NCBI GenBank assembly: GCA_021789095.1
Contig: JAJYJX010000003.1
Coordinates: 1-33,542 of the forward strand
Length of the DNA stretch: 33,542 nucleotides
Direction: 5' to 3'
Origin: a bacterium
GTDB lineage: Bacteria; JAMCPX01
Shown here one piece after another: positions 1 to 7,296 of this stretch (position 1 is its first letter; each line of letters opens with the position of its first letter). Under the pieces are notes generated by a model. The model did not search any database and had not been told where the DNA came from. It saw nothing but the letters and a program-made list of their open reading frames with translations. Made by a program: the position numbers and the translations under genes.

Positions 1-298
1 AAATGAGATTGTTCAGTACCTGACGTGGTATATTGAGCTTCTCTATCAGATCCGGAGGTATCTGGCCGTTAAATTCTTTGCTGTATGCATTGATCGTGTT
101 TTTGTATGCCCTGCTGAAATTATCCAGGGATATGGCTTCACGGTTAACAACGGCAACCGTGCCCTCTGACAGGCCAGCACCGCAGCTTTTCAGGATGCCG
201 AATATGCCGCCAAATCCTCCTAAAAAGGTAAGTGCAATAATGAAGTATAACACCTTCAAACCCCAATTCCCGGTATATTTTCTTATGTAATTAAGCAT
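1..298 (-). CDS. SurA_N/PpiD-type periplasmic folding factor, partial (N-terminus only)
   Basis: The ORF track misses this frame because it runs off the left edge. Reading the minus strand from the ATG at 298 gives 99 codons without a stop, starting MLNYIRKYTGNWGLKVLYFI. A short basic N-terminus is followed by one hydrophobic segment at about residues 14-36 (LKVLYFIIALTFLGGFGGIF), then 'VAVVNREAISLDNFSRAYKN', which matches the start of a SurA N-terminal domain ('vN...I....f...y'). This layout, an N-terminal anchor followed by a SurA_N domain, is that of PpiD-like membrane-anchored periplasmic chaperones and peptidyl-prolyl isomerases. Those help outer-membrane proteins fold after export. The rotamase domain would lie outside the window, so whether it exists is unknown. 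No strong ribosome-binding site is visible upstream of the start. The gene is divergent from fabI, with a family E element between them. Confidence 0.72.
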   Translation of the reverse strand, partial: MLNYIRKYTGNWGLKVLYFIIALTFLGGFGGIFGILKSCGAGLSEGTVAVVNREAISLDNFSRAYKNTINAYSKEFNGQIPPDLIEKLNIPRQVLNNLI

Positions 299-361
299 AC
301 TTATTCACTATATTAAGCAATAATAAAAAATCAAGTTATTTGCCTGTCACTCCCGTTGTTG

Positions 362-453
362 ACCCCGTTAGAAAGCAAGCCCCGCCATTTATGGCGGGGT
401 GGATATATAATGTGTTTGGGCGTGGATACATGCCGCAAATTTTCTAACGGGGT
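362..453. repeat. Family E inverted-repeat element, copy 1
   Basis: Terminal inverted repeats ACCCCGTTAGAAA at the left and TTTCTAACGGGGT at the right enclose about 65 bp. A nested perfect hairpin, CCCCGCCAT/ATGGCGGGG, lies just inside the left arm. The element sits in the divergent gap between the SurA_N-like gene and fabI. Similar arms occur at 19811-19914, 30562-30649 and 32454-32549. There is no coding capacity, so it looks like a MITE-type or palindromic intergenic element. Confidence 0.75.
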
Positions 454-488
454 TGACTTATGCATGTTTTTATGAAAATTGATAACAT

Positions 489-1265
489 ATGTATACAATA
501 GATCTTCATGGGAAAATCGGGCTTGTAACAGGCGTGGTAAACAAGTACAGCATATCCCTGCACATTGCAAGGAAACTGCACCAGGCCGGTATGGGGCTTT
601 ATTTCACGTATGCAAATCCGTCATTGAAGGAAAGGGTGGAAGAGGTAATAACGGATCTTAACCCACTTGGCTTGTTTGAGTGCGATGTTCAGAACGAGGA
701 CATGATAAAAGGCGTATTCGGGCAGATTAATAAAACGCATGACAAAATCCACGCACTTGTCCACAGTATTGCCTATGCGCCGAGGGAGGAACTCGGCGGC
801 AGTTTCATAAATAGTACAACCAAACAGGGATTTATGACAGCACTGGACATAAGTGCTTATTCCCTTATTCCGCTTTCAAGGCATGCTGTGCCGCTTATGA
901 AAGAGGGTGGCAGTATCATAGCCATGACATACATCGCTTCTCAGGTTGTTATACCCGGCTACAACGTAATGGCAATTGCGAAAGCTGCTCTTGAAAATAT
1001 CATCAGATACATTGCCTATGAGGTCGGGAAAAACGGGATAAGGGTAAACGGGATATCAGCAGGCCCTGTGAAAACCCTTTCAGCAAGAGGCATAAAAGAT
1101 TTTATGAAAATGCTCGAATATTATCCCCAGAGAGCGCCCCTCGGCAGGAACATAACAGCGGATGAGATCGGGGATGCGGCCCTGTTCCTTGTATCCCCCA
1201 TGAGCAGTGCCATAACCGGCGATATCATCTTTGTCGATGCAGGCTTCCATATAGTGGGGATGTAG
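489..1265 (+). CDS. fabI: Enoyl-[acyl-carrier-protein] reductase FabI (NADH type)
   Basis: FabI catalyses the last reduction of each round of fatty-acid elongation, turning trans-2-enoyl-ACP into acyl-ACP with NAD(P)H in the cytosol. The 258-residue protein has the usual length. It has the FabI form of the SDR nucleotide loop, LVTGVVNKYSIS at residues 12-23. The catalytic pair Tyr158 and Lys165 is spaced Y-x6-K, which distinguishes FabI from the usual Y-x3-K of SDR proteins, and the second tyrosine is Tyr148 in 'MTYIAS'. The C-terminal 'GDIIFVDAGFHI' is also typical. The ATG at 489 is the first in frame, but no clear Shine-Dalgarno sequence precedes it. The only other upstream ATG (472) opens a 9-codon frame that stops after the fabI start. 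The gene is convergent with accC, with 3 bp between the stop codons. The fabI assignment is firm; FabL is less likely because the motif spacing follows FabI. Confidence 0.93.
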   Translation: MYTIDLHGKIGLVTGVVNKYSISLHIARKLHQAGMGLYFTYANPSLKERVEEVITDLNPLGLFECDVQNEDMIKGVFGQINKTHDKIHALVHSIAYAPREELGGSFINSTTKQGFMTALDISAYSLIPLSRHAVPLMKEGGSIIAMTYIASQVVIPGYNVMAIAKAALENIIRYIAYEVGKNGIRVNGISAGPVKTLSARGIKDFMKMLEYYPQRAPLGRNITADEIGDAALFLVSPMSSAITGDIIFVDAGFHIVGM

Positions 1266-1268
1266 GGA

Positions 1269-2759
1269 TTATCTCAGGTTGTTTATCCTTCCCGCAGTTT
1301 TCCATTTTGAGCCATTGGCTTCATTGTGAGGTGCTTCGATAGTTTTATGATTACTCATTTCGGACATGCCGCTTACTATTGCCGCCATGATCCATAACTG
1401 TGATGCGTCCTTTGTAAAGCCGTCCATCTCCTGTTCAAGGAACCCTGTATTTATGTCTCCCTTTATGAATCGTTCGTGTTTGAACAGCCACCTGTAAAGC
1501 GGTATGGCTGTTGAAATACCTACAATCCTGTATTCGGACAGCGCCCTTTGCATGCGCGCAATTGTTTCCTGCCTGTTTTTGCCGTGGGCCTGGAGCTTGG
1601 CTATCAGGGAATCATACCAGCCGGGCACCTCAAAGCCTTCGTAAACGCCGCTGTCAATCCTTATGCCTGCTCCCTGAGGCTCCCTGAGATATGCTATCCT
1701 GCCCGGTGTCGGTGCAAAATCATTCAAGGGATCTTCTGCAACGATCCTGCACTCCATAGCACTACCTGACAGTCCTATATCAGACTGCTTGAACGCGAGC
1801 CTGTCCCCGTTTGCTATCCTTATCTGTTCTTTTACAAGATCAATGCCTGTTACAAGCTCGGTTACCGGATGTTCTACCTGAAGCCTTGTGTTCATTTCCA
1901 TGAAGAAGAGCTCACCGCGGTCATCCATGATAAATTCAATGGTGCCGGCATTGTAGTAGCCCGCTGCCTTTGCAGCGGATACTGCCATTGCGCCGACTTT
2001 TGATCTTTTGCCGGCCGTCATCACAGGCGACGGGCTTTCTTCTATAAGTTTTTGATGCTTCCTCTGGATAGAGCACTCCCTTTCATTAAGATGTATAATA
2101 TTGCCGTACTTATCGCCTAATATTTGAAATTCGATATGGCGCGGGTTTTTTATGAGTTTTTCTATGTATAAAGAGCCGTCGCCAAAAGCTGATAAAGCCT
2201 CTGAAGACGCACGTTCAAATGCAGATTCAACATCGCTTGCCTGTTCAACCAGTCTCATGCCCTTGCCGCCGCCTCCGCTTACAGCCTTCAACATGAAAGG
2301 ATAACCTATATCTTTTGCAATCTTTTTGGCATGGCGCACATCAGGTACGGGATCAACGGTTCCCGGCACAATTGTTACACCAGCGGCCTTTACAAGCCTT
2401 CGTGCATGGATCTTATCGCCCATCGCTTTTACGGATTGGGGTGATGGTCCTATGAACACAATCCCGCTGTCAGAAATTTTTTTCGCAAATTCCGTATTTT
2501 CAGCAAGAAAGCCGTACCCGGGATGGATTGCTTCTGCTTTACACGCCTTGGCAATATCAATAATCTTGTCCATGTTCAGGTAGCTTTCTGAAGGCTGGGG
2601 CATGCCAAGATAATACGCTTCATCAGCCATTCTCACATACAGGGCATTCCTGTCCGCATCCGAGTAGACAGCAACTGCCTCGATGTTCATCTCGTGGCAC
2701 GCGCGTATGATCCTTACCGCTATCTCCGATCGGTTTGCTATCAGTATTTTTTTGAACAT
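1269..2759 (-). CDS. accC: Biotin carboxylase subunit of an acyl-CoA/acetyl-CoA carboxylase
   Basis: This subunit uses ATP and bicarbonate to carboxylate biotin on a carrier protein. The 496-residue protein starts with the canonical 'FKKILIANRSEIAVRIIRA'. It has the ATP-grasp glycine loop GGGGKGMR at residues 162-169 and the catalytic/substrate block EMNTRLQVEHPVTE at 288-301. It is about 45 residues longer than a standalone E. coli AccC. The extra C-terminal segment after about residue 450 has no biotinylation motif (no MKM), so the biotin carrier must be encoded elsewhere. The neighbouring upstream gene on the same strand encodes the matching carboxyltransferase, which makes a propionyl-CoA or broad acyl-CoA carboxylase more likely than the fatty-acid AccABCD enzyme. 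A family A repeat lies in the 141-bp gap between the two genes. The gene symbol is by family; pccA-like is equally possible. Confidence 0.88.
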   Translation of the reverse strand: MFKKILIANRSEIAVRIIRACHEMNIEAVAVYSDADRNALYVRMADEAYYLGMPQPSESYLNMDKIIDIAKACKAEAIHPGYGFLAENTEFAKKISDSGIVFIGPSPQSVKAMGDKIHARRLVKAAGVTIVPGTVDPVPDVRHAKKIAKDIGYPFMLKAVSGGGGKGMRLVEQASDVESAFERASSEALSAFGDGSLYIEKLIKNPRHIEFQILGDKYGNIIHLNERECSIQRKHQKLIEESPSPVMTAGKRSKVGAMAVSAAKAAGYYNAGTIEFIMDDRGELFFMEMNTRLQVEHPVTELVTGIDLVKEQIRIANGDRLAFKQSDIGLSGSAMECRIVAEDPLNDFAPTPGRIAYLREPQGAGIRIDSGVYEGFEVPGWYDSLIAKLQAHGKNRQETIARMQRALSEYRIVGISTAIPLYRWLFKHERFIKGDINTGFLEQEMDGFTKDASQLWIMAAIVSGMSEMSNHKTIEAPHNEANGSKWKTAGRINNLR

Positions 2760-2805
2760 ATCGTTTCTCTATTATTGTGAATGCCAAACAACTGATTTAA
2801 TTTCA

Positions 2806-2873
2806 GTCATTCCGTGCTTGACACGGAATCCAGTTTTTTTCCCTTTCTGGATTCCCGCTTTCGCGGGAATGAC
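2806..2873. repeat. Family A palindromic repeat pair between carboxylase genes
   Basis: Two hairpin units face each other. The first, GTCATTCCGTGCTTGACACGG..., ends in GAATCCAG. After a short T-rich spacer the second, CTGGATTCCCGC-TTTC-GCGGGAATGAC, is its inverted partner. The same arrangement recurs throughout the window (for example 16342-16407 and 20968-21030). Because it lies inside a probable operon it may form a strong structure in the mRNA. Confidence 0.85.
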
Positions 2874-2900
2874 GAGGAAAGCATGTCTTCAATCTATGGA

Positions 2901-4451
2901 TCACAGCGGTATGTTCCCGTGTTTTTTCTTGGGATTGGTATCGCTCTTGTTTTTCAGCATGCGCAGGGCTGAAATGATCTTGAACCTTGTTTCCGAAGGC
3001 TTTATGACCTCGTCGATATACCCGAGTTCCGCTGCCTTCCACGGCGAAGCGAACTTTTCCCTGTAGTCATCTATAAGCTGGGCGCGCTTTGTTTCAGGAT
3101 CATCCGCCGAGTCTATCTCCTTCCTGAATATTATATTAACCGCACCGTCAGGGCCCATAACTGCAATCTCCGCACTCGGGTATGCATAGTTGATATCGGC
3201 CCGTATGTGCTTGCTTGACATAACGTCATAGGCACCGCCGTATGCCTTTCTTGTTATAATGGTGATCTTGGGCACGGTTGCTTCTGCAAAGGCAAAGAGC
3301 AATTTTGCACCATGCCTTATTATGCCCCCGTGCTCCTGCACGGTCCCGGGTAAGAATCCGGGCACGTCCTCAAGCGTGATCAGCGGGATGTTGAATGCAT
3401 CGCAAAACCTGACGAACCTTGCACCCTTTACTGACGCATCTATGTCCAGGGTACCTGCAAGATAAGCTGGCTGGTTTGCAACAATGCCGACCGGCATGCC
3501 GCCGTAACGCGCAAAGCCTACGACGATATTGGGCGCGTATGACTCATGCACCTCAAGGAAATACCCATCGTCAACTGTTGAAAAGATCAGCTCTTTTATA
3601 TCATACGGTTTGTTCGGCTGGTCCGGTATAAGGTTTTCAAGCTCCGGTGACAGGCGTTGTTGTGGATCGGTGGTTTCCCTGTAAGGAGGATCATCAATGT
3701 TATTTGAAGGTATAAACCCGATCAGTTCGCGTATACCTGCAAGACATTCCTCGTCATTATCGAATACAAAGTGAGCAATGCCGCTTTTCGTGGCGTGGGT
3801 CATTGCACCGCCGAGTTCTTCCTTTGTCACTTCTTCATGAGTTACCGATTTTACGACATCAGGGCCAGTTACGAACATGTAGCTCGTGCCTTTTGTCATA
3901 AAGATAAAGTCTGTTATCGCGGGTGAATAGACCGCACCGCCCGCGCATGGCCCCATGACCGCAGAGATCTGCGGAATAACGCCCGAGACAAGCACATTGC
4001 GCAAAAAAATGTCGGCATAACCTCCGAGGCTCTCGACCCCTTCCTGGATCCTCGCACCGCCGGAATCGTTCAGGCCGATCAGGGGTGCCCCGTTTTTTAA
4101 AGCAAGGTCCATGATCTTGCAGATCTTCTTTGCATAGGCTCCTGAGAGTGAGCCGCCGAACACCGTGAAGTCCTGGGAAAACACATAAACAAGCCTCCCG
4201 TCTATAGTGCCGTAGCCGGTAACAACGCCGTCGCCAAGATACTTCTGCTTGTCCATGCCGAAATCAACGGCCCTGTGAAGGACGAATTTATCGAGTTCTA
4301 CAAAACTGCCTTTGTCCAGCAGCAGATCAATGCGCTCTCTTGCAGTCAGCTTGCCGGCCTCATGCTGTTTCTTGATGCGCTCCTCGCCGCCGCCAAGTTC
4401 GGCCTCCCTGTTCATCCTTTCAAGTTCTTTTATGCGCTTTTCGTGGGACAT
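2901..4451 (-). CDS. Acyl-CoA carboxylase carboxyltransferase subunit (PccB/MmdA family)
   Basis: The protein transfers carboxyl from biotin to an acyl-CoA, most likely propionyl-CoA giving methylmalonyl-CoA, or runs the reverse reaction in a methylmalonyl-CoA decarboxylase. At 516 residues it has the standard length of the fused two-domain (crotonase-like) carboxyltransferases. Family signatures visible include '[19 protein letters not shown]' near residue 35, '[19 protein letters not shown]' near 125, the oxyanion-hole segment '[19 protein letters not shown]' near 165, and '[24 protein letters not shown]' in the C-terminal half. It lies upstream of accC on the same strand and probably shares its transcript. 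The substrate cannot be fixed from sequence alone. A biotin carrier gene and methylmalonyl-CoA mutase are not in the window. Confidence 0.92.
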   Translation of the reverse strand: MSHEKRIKELERMNREAELGGGEERIKKQHEAGKLTARERIDLLLDKGSFVELDKFVLHRAVDFGMDKQKYLGDGVVTGYGTIDGRLVYVFSQDFTVFGGSLSGAYAKKICKIMDLALKNGAPLIGLNDSGGARIQEGVESLGGYADIFLRNVLVSGVIPQISAVMGPCAGGAVYSPAITDFIFMTKGTSYMFVTGPDVVKSVTHEEVTKEELGGAMTHATKSGIAHFVFDNDEECLAGIRELIGFIPSNNIDDPPYRETTDPQQRLSPELENLIPDQPNKPYDIKELIFSTVDDGYFLEVHESYAPNIVVGFARYGGMPVGIVANQPAYLAGTLDIDASVKGARFVRFCDAFNIPLITLEDVPGFLPGTVQEHGGIIRHGAKLLFAFAEATVPKITIITRKAYGGAYDVMSSKHIRADINYAYPSAEIAVMGPDGAVNIIFRKEIDSADDPETKRAQLIDDYREKFASPWKAAELGYIDEVIKPSETRFKIISALRMLKNKSDTNPKKKHGNIPL

Positions 4452-4469
4452 AATTTACCTCGATCTTCT

Positions 4470-4650
4470 GTCATTCCCGTGAAAACGGGAATCCAGTTCT
4501 TTAAATGAATATATAAGAGAAAATTCAATGCTATGCAAGGAAACAGTTTAATAGTGTTATTCCTGCGGAAGCAGGAATCCAGTTTTCTCTTTTGTTTCTT
4601 ACAGAATGAAGGAACGAGAGCCTGGATTCCGCATCAAGTGCGGAACGACG
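4470..4650. repeat. Family A repeats (one single hairpin and one spaced pair)
   Basis: The 254-bp gap between the carboxyltransferase and the TPR gene holds little except repeats. 4470-4497 is a single hairpin, GTCATTCCCGTGAAAACGGG..., ending in AATCCAG. 4558-4650 is a pair, TATTCCTGCGGAAGCAGGAATCCAG ... CCTGGATTCCGCATCAAGTGCGGAACGACG, with the two halves about 45 bp apart. I see no gene and no clear terminator with a T-tract here. Confidence 0.8.
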
Positions 4651-4705
4651 GAATAAAGCCGCCCCGATTTATCAGTACGGCAGTCCCCTGAAGAAGAACA
4701 GAAAA

Positions 4706-5557
4706 TTACTCCTTAAACCTCGGTATTTGTGCAGTTACCTTGCCTGTGGAGGGGGCATACTCATAAGGCATATTACCGATAGGATCGGGCAGTTGTGCAA
4801 GAATGCCTTTTTCAACAAGTTCTGATAATGACGACGGAAATCTACGGAACCGTTTTTTGTATTCCTGAACTGCCTGATTCAGCATATCGACATTCTTTTT
4901 CTGGGTAAGAACTGCGATGTTGTTCTTCGCGGCTGATCGTATGAATTCATTGTCAGACATCTTTGCAATGGCCTCCCACATCTCAATACCCTGATCGGGT
5001 GATGCAAACTTGCCCAGTGCATACGGAGCAAAGGTCTTGTACTGACTGGGCATATCAGGCAATGTATTTGCGATGCTGAAATACTTGTAGGCGTTATTAT
5101 AATCTTTACCCATGTAATATATAAATCCAAGGCCGAATGCAGGCCTCCAATCTTTGGGATTGTTTTTCACTCCTTTATCCCCGAGCAGTATTGCATCCTT
5201 AGAATCATTTGCCCATGTTGCGAGAAAAGCAGAACCAAAGTTATATGCATTGATAAACTTCGGATCAAGGGATGTTACAATATCCAGAATGTGATAAAGA
5301 TACGGGTATGTGTTGCCCGAAATGGCATGTTGCCCTATGTATTGGATAGACCTTAACCAGAAAATATCTGCAAGCAGGTTATTATATCCGAAAGCGATGT
5401 TCTTTATGAAACTTGTTTTAGGGAAATAAAACAACTCAGGTATTGGGTTACTGTTTTCAGGTGATGTTTGATCAATGATTTTGCCAAGGGGATAGAGGGA
5501 AAAAGCGAGCATCAGGAAAATTATGGTCAGTGTAAATGTCTTAATAATACGGTTCAT
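4706..5557 (-). CDS. Membrane-anchored TPR protein of the pilin/ABC transporter set
   Basis: The 283-residue protein has one hydrophobic N-terminal segment at residues 8-26 (TLTIIFLMLAFSLYPLGKI), which acts as an anchor or uncleaved signal, so the rest should be periplasmic. The middle (about 95-200) reads as tetratricopeptide-like helical pairs: 'LDPKFINAYNFGSAFLATWAN' and 'WRPAFGLGFIYYMGKDYNNAYKYF'. The C-terminal part, 'YKKRFRRFPSSLSELVEKG' followed by 'LPDPIGNMPYEY', resembles the globular P-x-D-P-x-G-x-x-Y segment seen in GspG-type pseudopilins. TPR proteins of this kind accompany ABC-2 transporters near pilin genes in deltaproteobacteria. It could be the positional counterpart of Myxococcus PilG, which is an inference from gene order only. 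It lies downstream of the permease with a repeat-bounded GIY-YIG gene in between. Confidence 0.62.
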   Translation of the reverse strand: MNRIIKTFTLTIIFLMLAFSLYPLGKIIDQTSPENSNPIPELFYFPKTSFIKNIAFGYNNLLADIFWLRSIQYIGQHAISGNTYPYLYHILDIVTSLDPKFINAYNFGSAFLATWANDSKDAILLGDKGVKNNPKDWRPAFGLGFIYYMGKDYNNAYKYFSIANTLPDMPSQYKTFAPYALGKFASPDQGIEMWEAIAKMSDNEFIRSAAKNNIAVLTQKKNVDMLNQAVQEYKKRFRRFPSSLSELVEKGILAQLPDPIGNMPYEYAPSTGKVTAQIPRFKE

Positions 5558-5579
5558 TAAAGGTACTCCTTAATCTTTT

Positions 5580-5672
5580 CTGGATTCCCGCCTTCGCGGG
5601 AATGACAGGAAAAGGAAATTTGTCATTCCTGCCCGTGGGCTTCTCCGAAGGTATGCTTGAGCAGGAATCCAG
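5580..5672. repeat. Family A direct repeat, left flank of the GIY-YIG gene
   Basis: The 93-bp unit begins CTGGATTCCCGCCTTCGCGG, continues with GTCATTCCTGCCCGTGGGC and CCGAAGGTATGCTTGAG, and ends CAGGAATCCAG. Apart from about six substitutions and a 1-nt indel it repeats in the same orientation at 6010-6101 on the other side of the GIY-YIG gene. The second half, with its longer arm and loop, also occurs at 7154-7205 and 8933-8983. Confidence 0.85.
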
Positions 5673-5709
5673 TCTGCTTTTGTCCCGCATTTGATATAAA
5701 ATCCAGATA

Positions 5710-6000
5710 TTATTTACAAACATCATCATATAAATCTTTCCATTGAGGATTATTACTCTCAATGAGAGTCAGTTTCCATTTTCTTTGCCAATTTTTTATT
5801 TGTTTCTCTCTCATAATTGCTGCCTCTGCTGATTCATGTATCTCATACCATACAAGCTGGTGCACATTATACTTCTTGGTAAAACCGTCAACCACATTAT
5901 TTTTATGTTCATAAATACGTTTAACGAGGTCTGATGTTACGCCGGTGTACAAAGTACCATTTTGTTTACTGGCAAGTATATAAACATAGAATCTTTTCAT
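5710..6000 (-). CDS. Small GIY-YIG nuclease domain protein (UPF0213-like)
   Basis: A 96-residue protein consisting of a single GIY-YIG domain. The first motif reads 'YVYILASKQNGTLYTGVT' at residues 5-22, where 'YVY' and 'YTG' stand for GIY and YIG. Then come the Arg of 'DLVKRIYEHKN', the His of that segment, and the catalytic Glu in 'AIMREKQIKNWQRKWK', in the right order and spacing. Family members are small DNA nucleases of uncertain role, often encountered as standalone genes. No ribosome-binding site is obvious, and the gene is separated from both neighbours by family A repeats in direct orientation. It interrupts an otherwise sensible ABC permease to TPR gene order, so it looks like an insertion and not part of the operon's function. 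Whether it acts on the repeats is untested. Confidence 0.87.
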   Translation of the reverse strand: MKRFYVYILASKQNGTLYTGVTSDLVKRIYEHKNNVVDGFTKKYNVHQLVWYEIHESAEAAIMREKQIKNWQRKWKLTLIESNNPQWKDLYDDVCK

Positions 6001-6009
6001 TTATATTCT

Positions 6010-6165
6010 CTGGATTCCCGCTTTCGCGGGAATGACGGAAAAGAAAGTTTGTCATTCCTGACCGTGGGCTTCTTCGAAGGTATGCTTGAGCAGGAATCCA
6101 GTTCCTCTTTTTTGTCATTCCGTGCATATATTTTGTCTACTCCGCACTTGTGCGGAGGAATCCAG
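6010..6165. repeat. Family A direct repeat, right flank of the GIY-YIG gene, plus one extra unit
   Basis: 6010-6101 is the direct copy of 5580-5672. An additional hairpin follows at 6114-6165, starting GTCATTCCGTGCATATATTT and ending CGCACTTGTGCGGAGGAATCCAG. Together these fill the gap between the permease stop codon and the GIY-YIG start. Confidence 0.83.
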
Positions 6166-6179
6166 TCTTTTTTCTCTAT

Positions 6180-6983
6180 TCACCGCATCTCCTTCTTATT
6201 GAATACAACCGCAGACAACATCAACATGATGACAATATAAATAACCGTATAAACTACAAGTAACACAAGGTGCTGAGCAGACGGTACAATGCCGTAAATA
6301 GCAAGGTCACGCAGATTTAAATTGCTGAAGTTTGGAAGGATATAATAAATGATCTTGAGTAATGCCTTTGCTGCCTGACTGTTTACCTTATCTACCAAAG
6401 ACTTTATCGTATCAAGCCCGTTGCCGATAATGTAGACAAAGAAGGTAATGATCGATGCAACAATGGGTGATGTAAATGTGGAAAAGAATATGGAAATGGC
6501 AATCACAATGAGCATGGCAAGGTATGAGTAGACAATAGCGAGAATGATATCTCCGATAAATATCGTCCTTATTGTCCATTGGGAATAGTAGACATTTCTG
6601 TTAAAGGAAAAGAGGATCGCAAAAAAGATTATCGTCATGAATATTGTAACGACAAACACCAGAGACGCAAGCCCGAGGAACCTGCCGACCAGGTATTCGG
6701 ATCTTTTTATGGGTGTTGTAAGGATTGTATAGATGGTCTTTTGCTCTATGTCTTTGTAAATTATGGATGCACCCATGAAGATTGCTATAAGCACACCGAA
6801 GATCATGATACTTGCAAGTCCTACATCCTGTGTGATCTTTATGTATTCACCCATACTCAGTGCTGCAAGACCGTATGATGCAAACATCATGAGCAAGGCA
6901 AACAGCAGAAGCAGGTAAAGTATCCTTTCCCTTATGCCTTCTTTAAAGCCTGTCGAGGCAATGGCAAAAATCCTTTTAAACAT
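6180..6983 (-). CDS. ABC-2 type transporter permease
   Basis: The 267-residue protein has about six hydrophobic segments. The first, 'ILYLLLLFALLMMFASYGLAAL', lies near residue 21 and the last, 'LVLLVVYTVIYIVIMLMLSAVVF', near 240. Between segments two and three is 'IIYKDIEQKTIYTILTTPIKRSEYLVGRFLG', the coupling-helix sequence typical of ABC-2 permeases ('E...gTi..lLt.P.sr...l.gK..g'). It should pair with the ATPase encoded upstream at 7297-8409 and form an exporter in the inner membrane. The cargo is not predictable. By position beside a pilin gene it resembles PilI of Myxococcus, which is needed for pilus biogenesis. The 313-bp gap to the ATPase gene is unusual for an ABC pair and is filled with repeats. 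Confidence 0.87.
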   Translation of the reverse strand: MFKRIFAIASTGFKEGIRERILYLLLLFALLMMFASYGLAALSMGEYIKITQDVGLASIMIFGVLIAIFMGASIIYKDIEQKTIYTILTTPIKRSEYLVGRFLGLASLVFVVTIFMTIIFFAILFSFNRNVYYSQWTIRTIFIGDIILAIVYSYLAMLIVIAISIFFSTFTSPIVASIITFFVYIIGNGLDTIKSLVDKVNSQAAKALLKIIYYILPNFSNLNLRDLAIYGIVPSAQHLVLLVVYTVIYIVIMLMLSAVVFNKKEMR

Positions 6984-6996
6984 TAATTCTCCTTTC

Positions 6997-7285
6997 CGTT
7001 AATCCGCGCTTGATGCGGAATCCAGTTTCTTTCTGTGTCATTCCGTGCACAGACACGGAATCCAGTTCTTCTCTTCTCTGGATTCCCGCCTTCGCGGGAA
7101 TGACACACAAAAAATATTTGCTTGCGTTAGCATAATACATCACATTGGTTCTCCGTCATTCCTGCCCGTGGACATCTTCAGAGATATTCTTGAACAGGAA
7201 ACCAGTTTCCATCTGTCATTCTGAGCGGCGACGAAGACGCCACGAAGAATCTAAATCTTAGACTCTTCGTTTCACTCAGAGAGAC
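6997..7285. repeat. Repeat cluster between ATPase and permease genes (families A and C)
   Basis: The gap from 6984 to 7296 contains no gene. 6997-7104 holds three family A hairpins: one with 'CGCTTGATGCGGAATCCAG', one with 'CCGTGCACAGACACGG', and an inverted partner starting CTGGATTCCCGCC. 7154-7205 is a longer-arm family A unit with GTCATTCCTGCCCGTGG at one end and a diverged GAACAGGAAACCAG at the other. 7215-7285 is a family C unit, GTCATTCTGAGCGGCGACG ... GACTCTTCGTTTCACTCAGAG. Confidence 0.8.
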
Positions 7286-7296
7286 AAATAAAATCA

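Noticed and set aside
2683-3066. Plus-strand ORF of 127 aa over the carboxylase gene pair
   Set aside because: It is antisense to two solid genes and contains repeat-derived sequence (VIPCLTRNPVF).
5962-6240. Plus-strand ORF of 92 aa
   Set aside because: It covers the family A repeats between the GIY-YIG gene and permease; 'LDSRFRGNDG' is a typical repeat translation.
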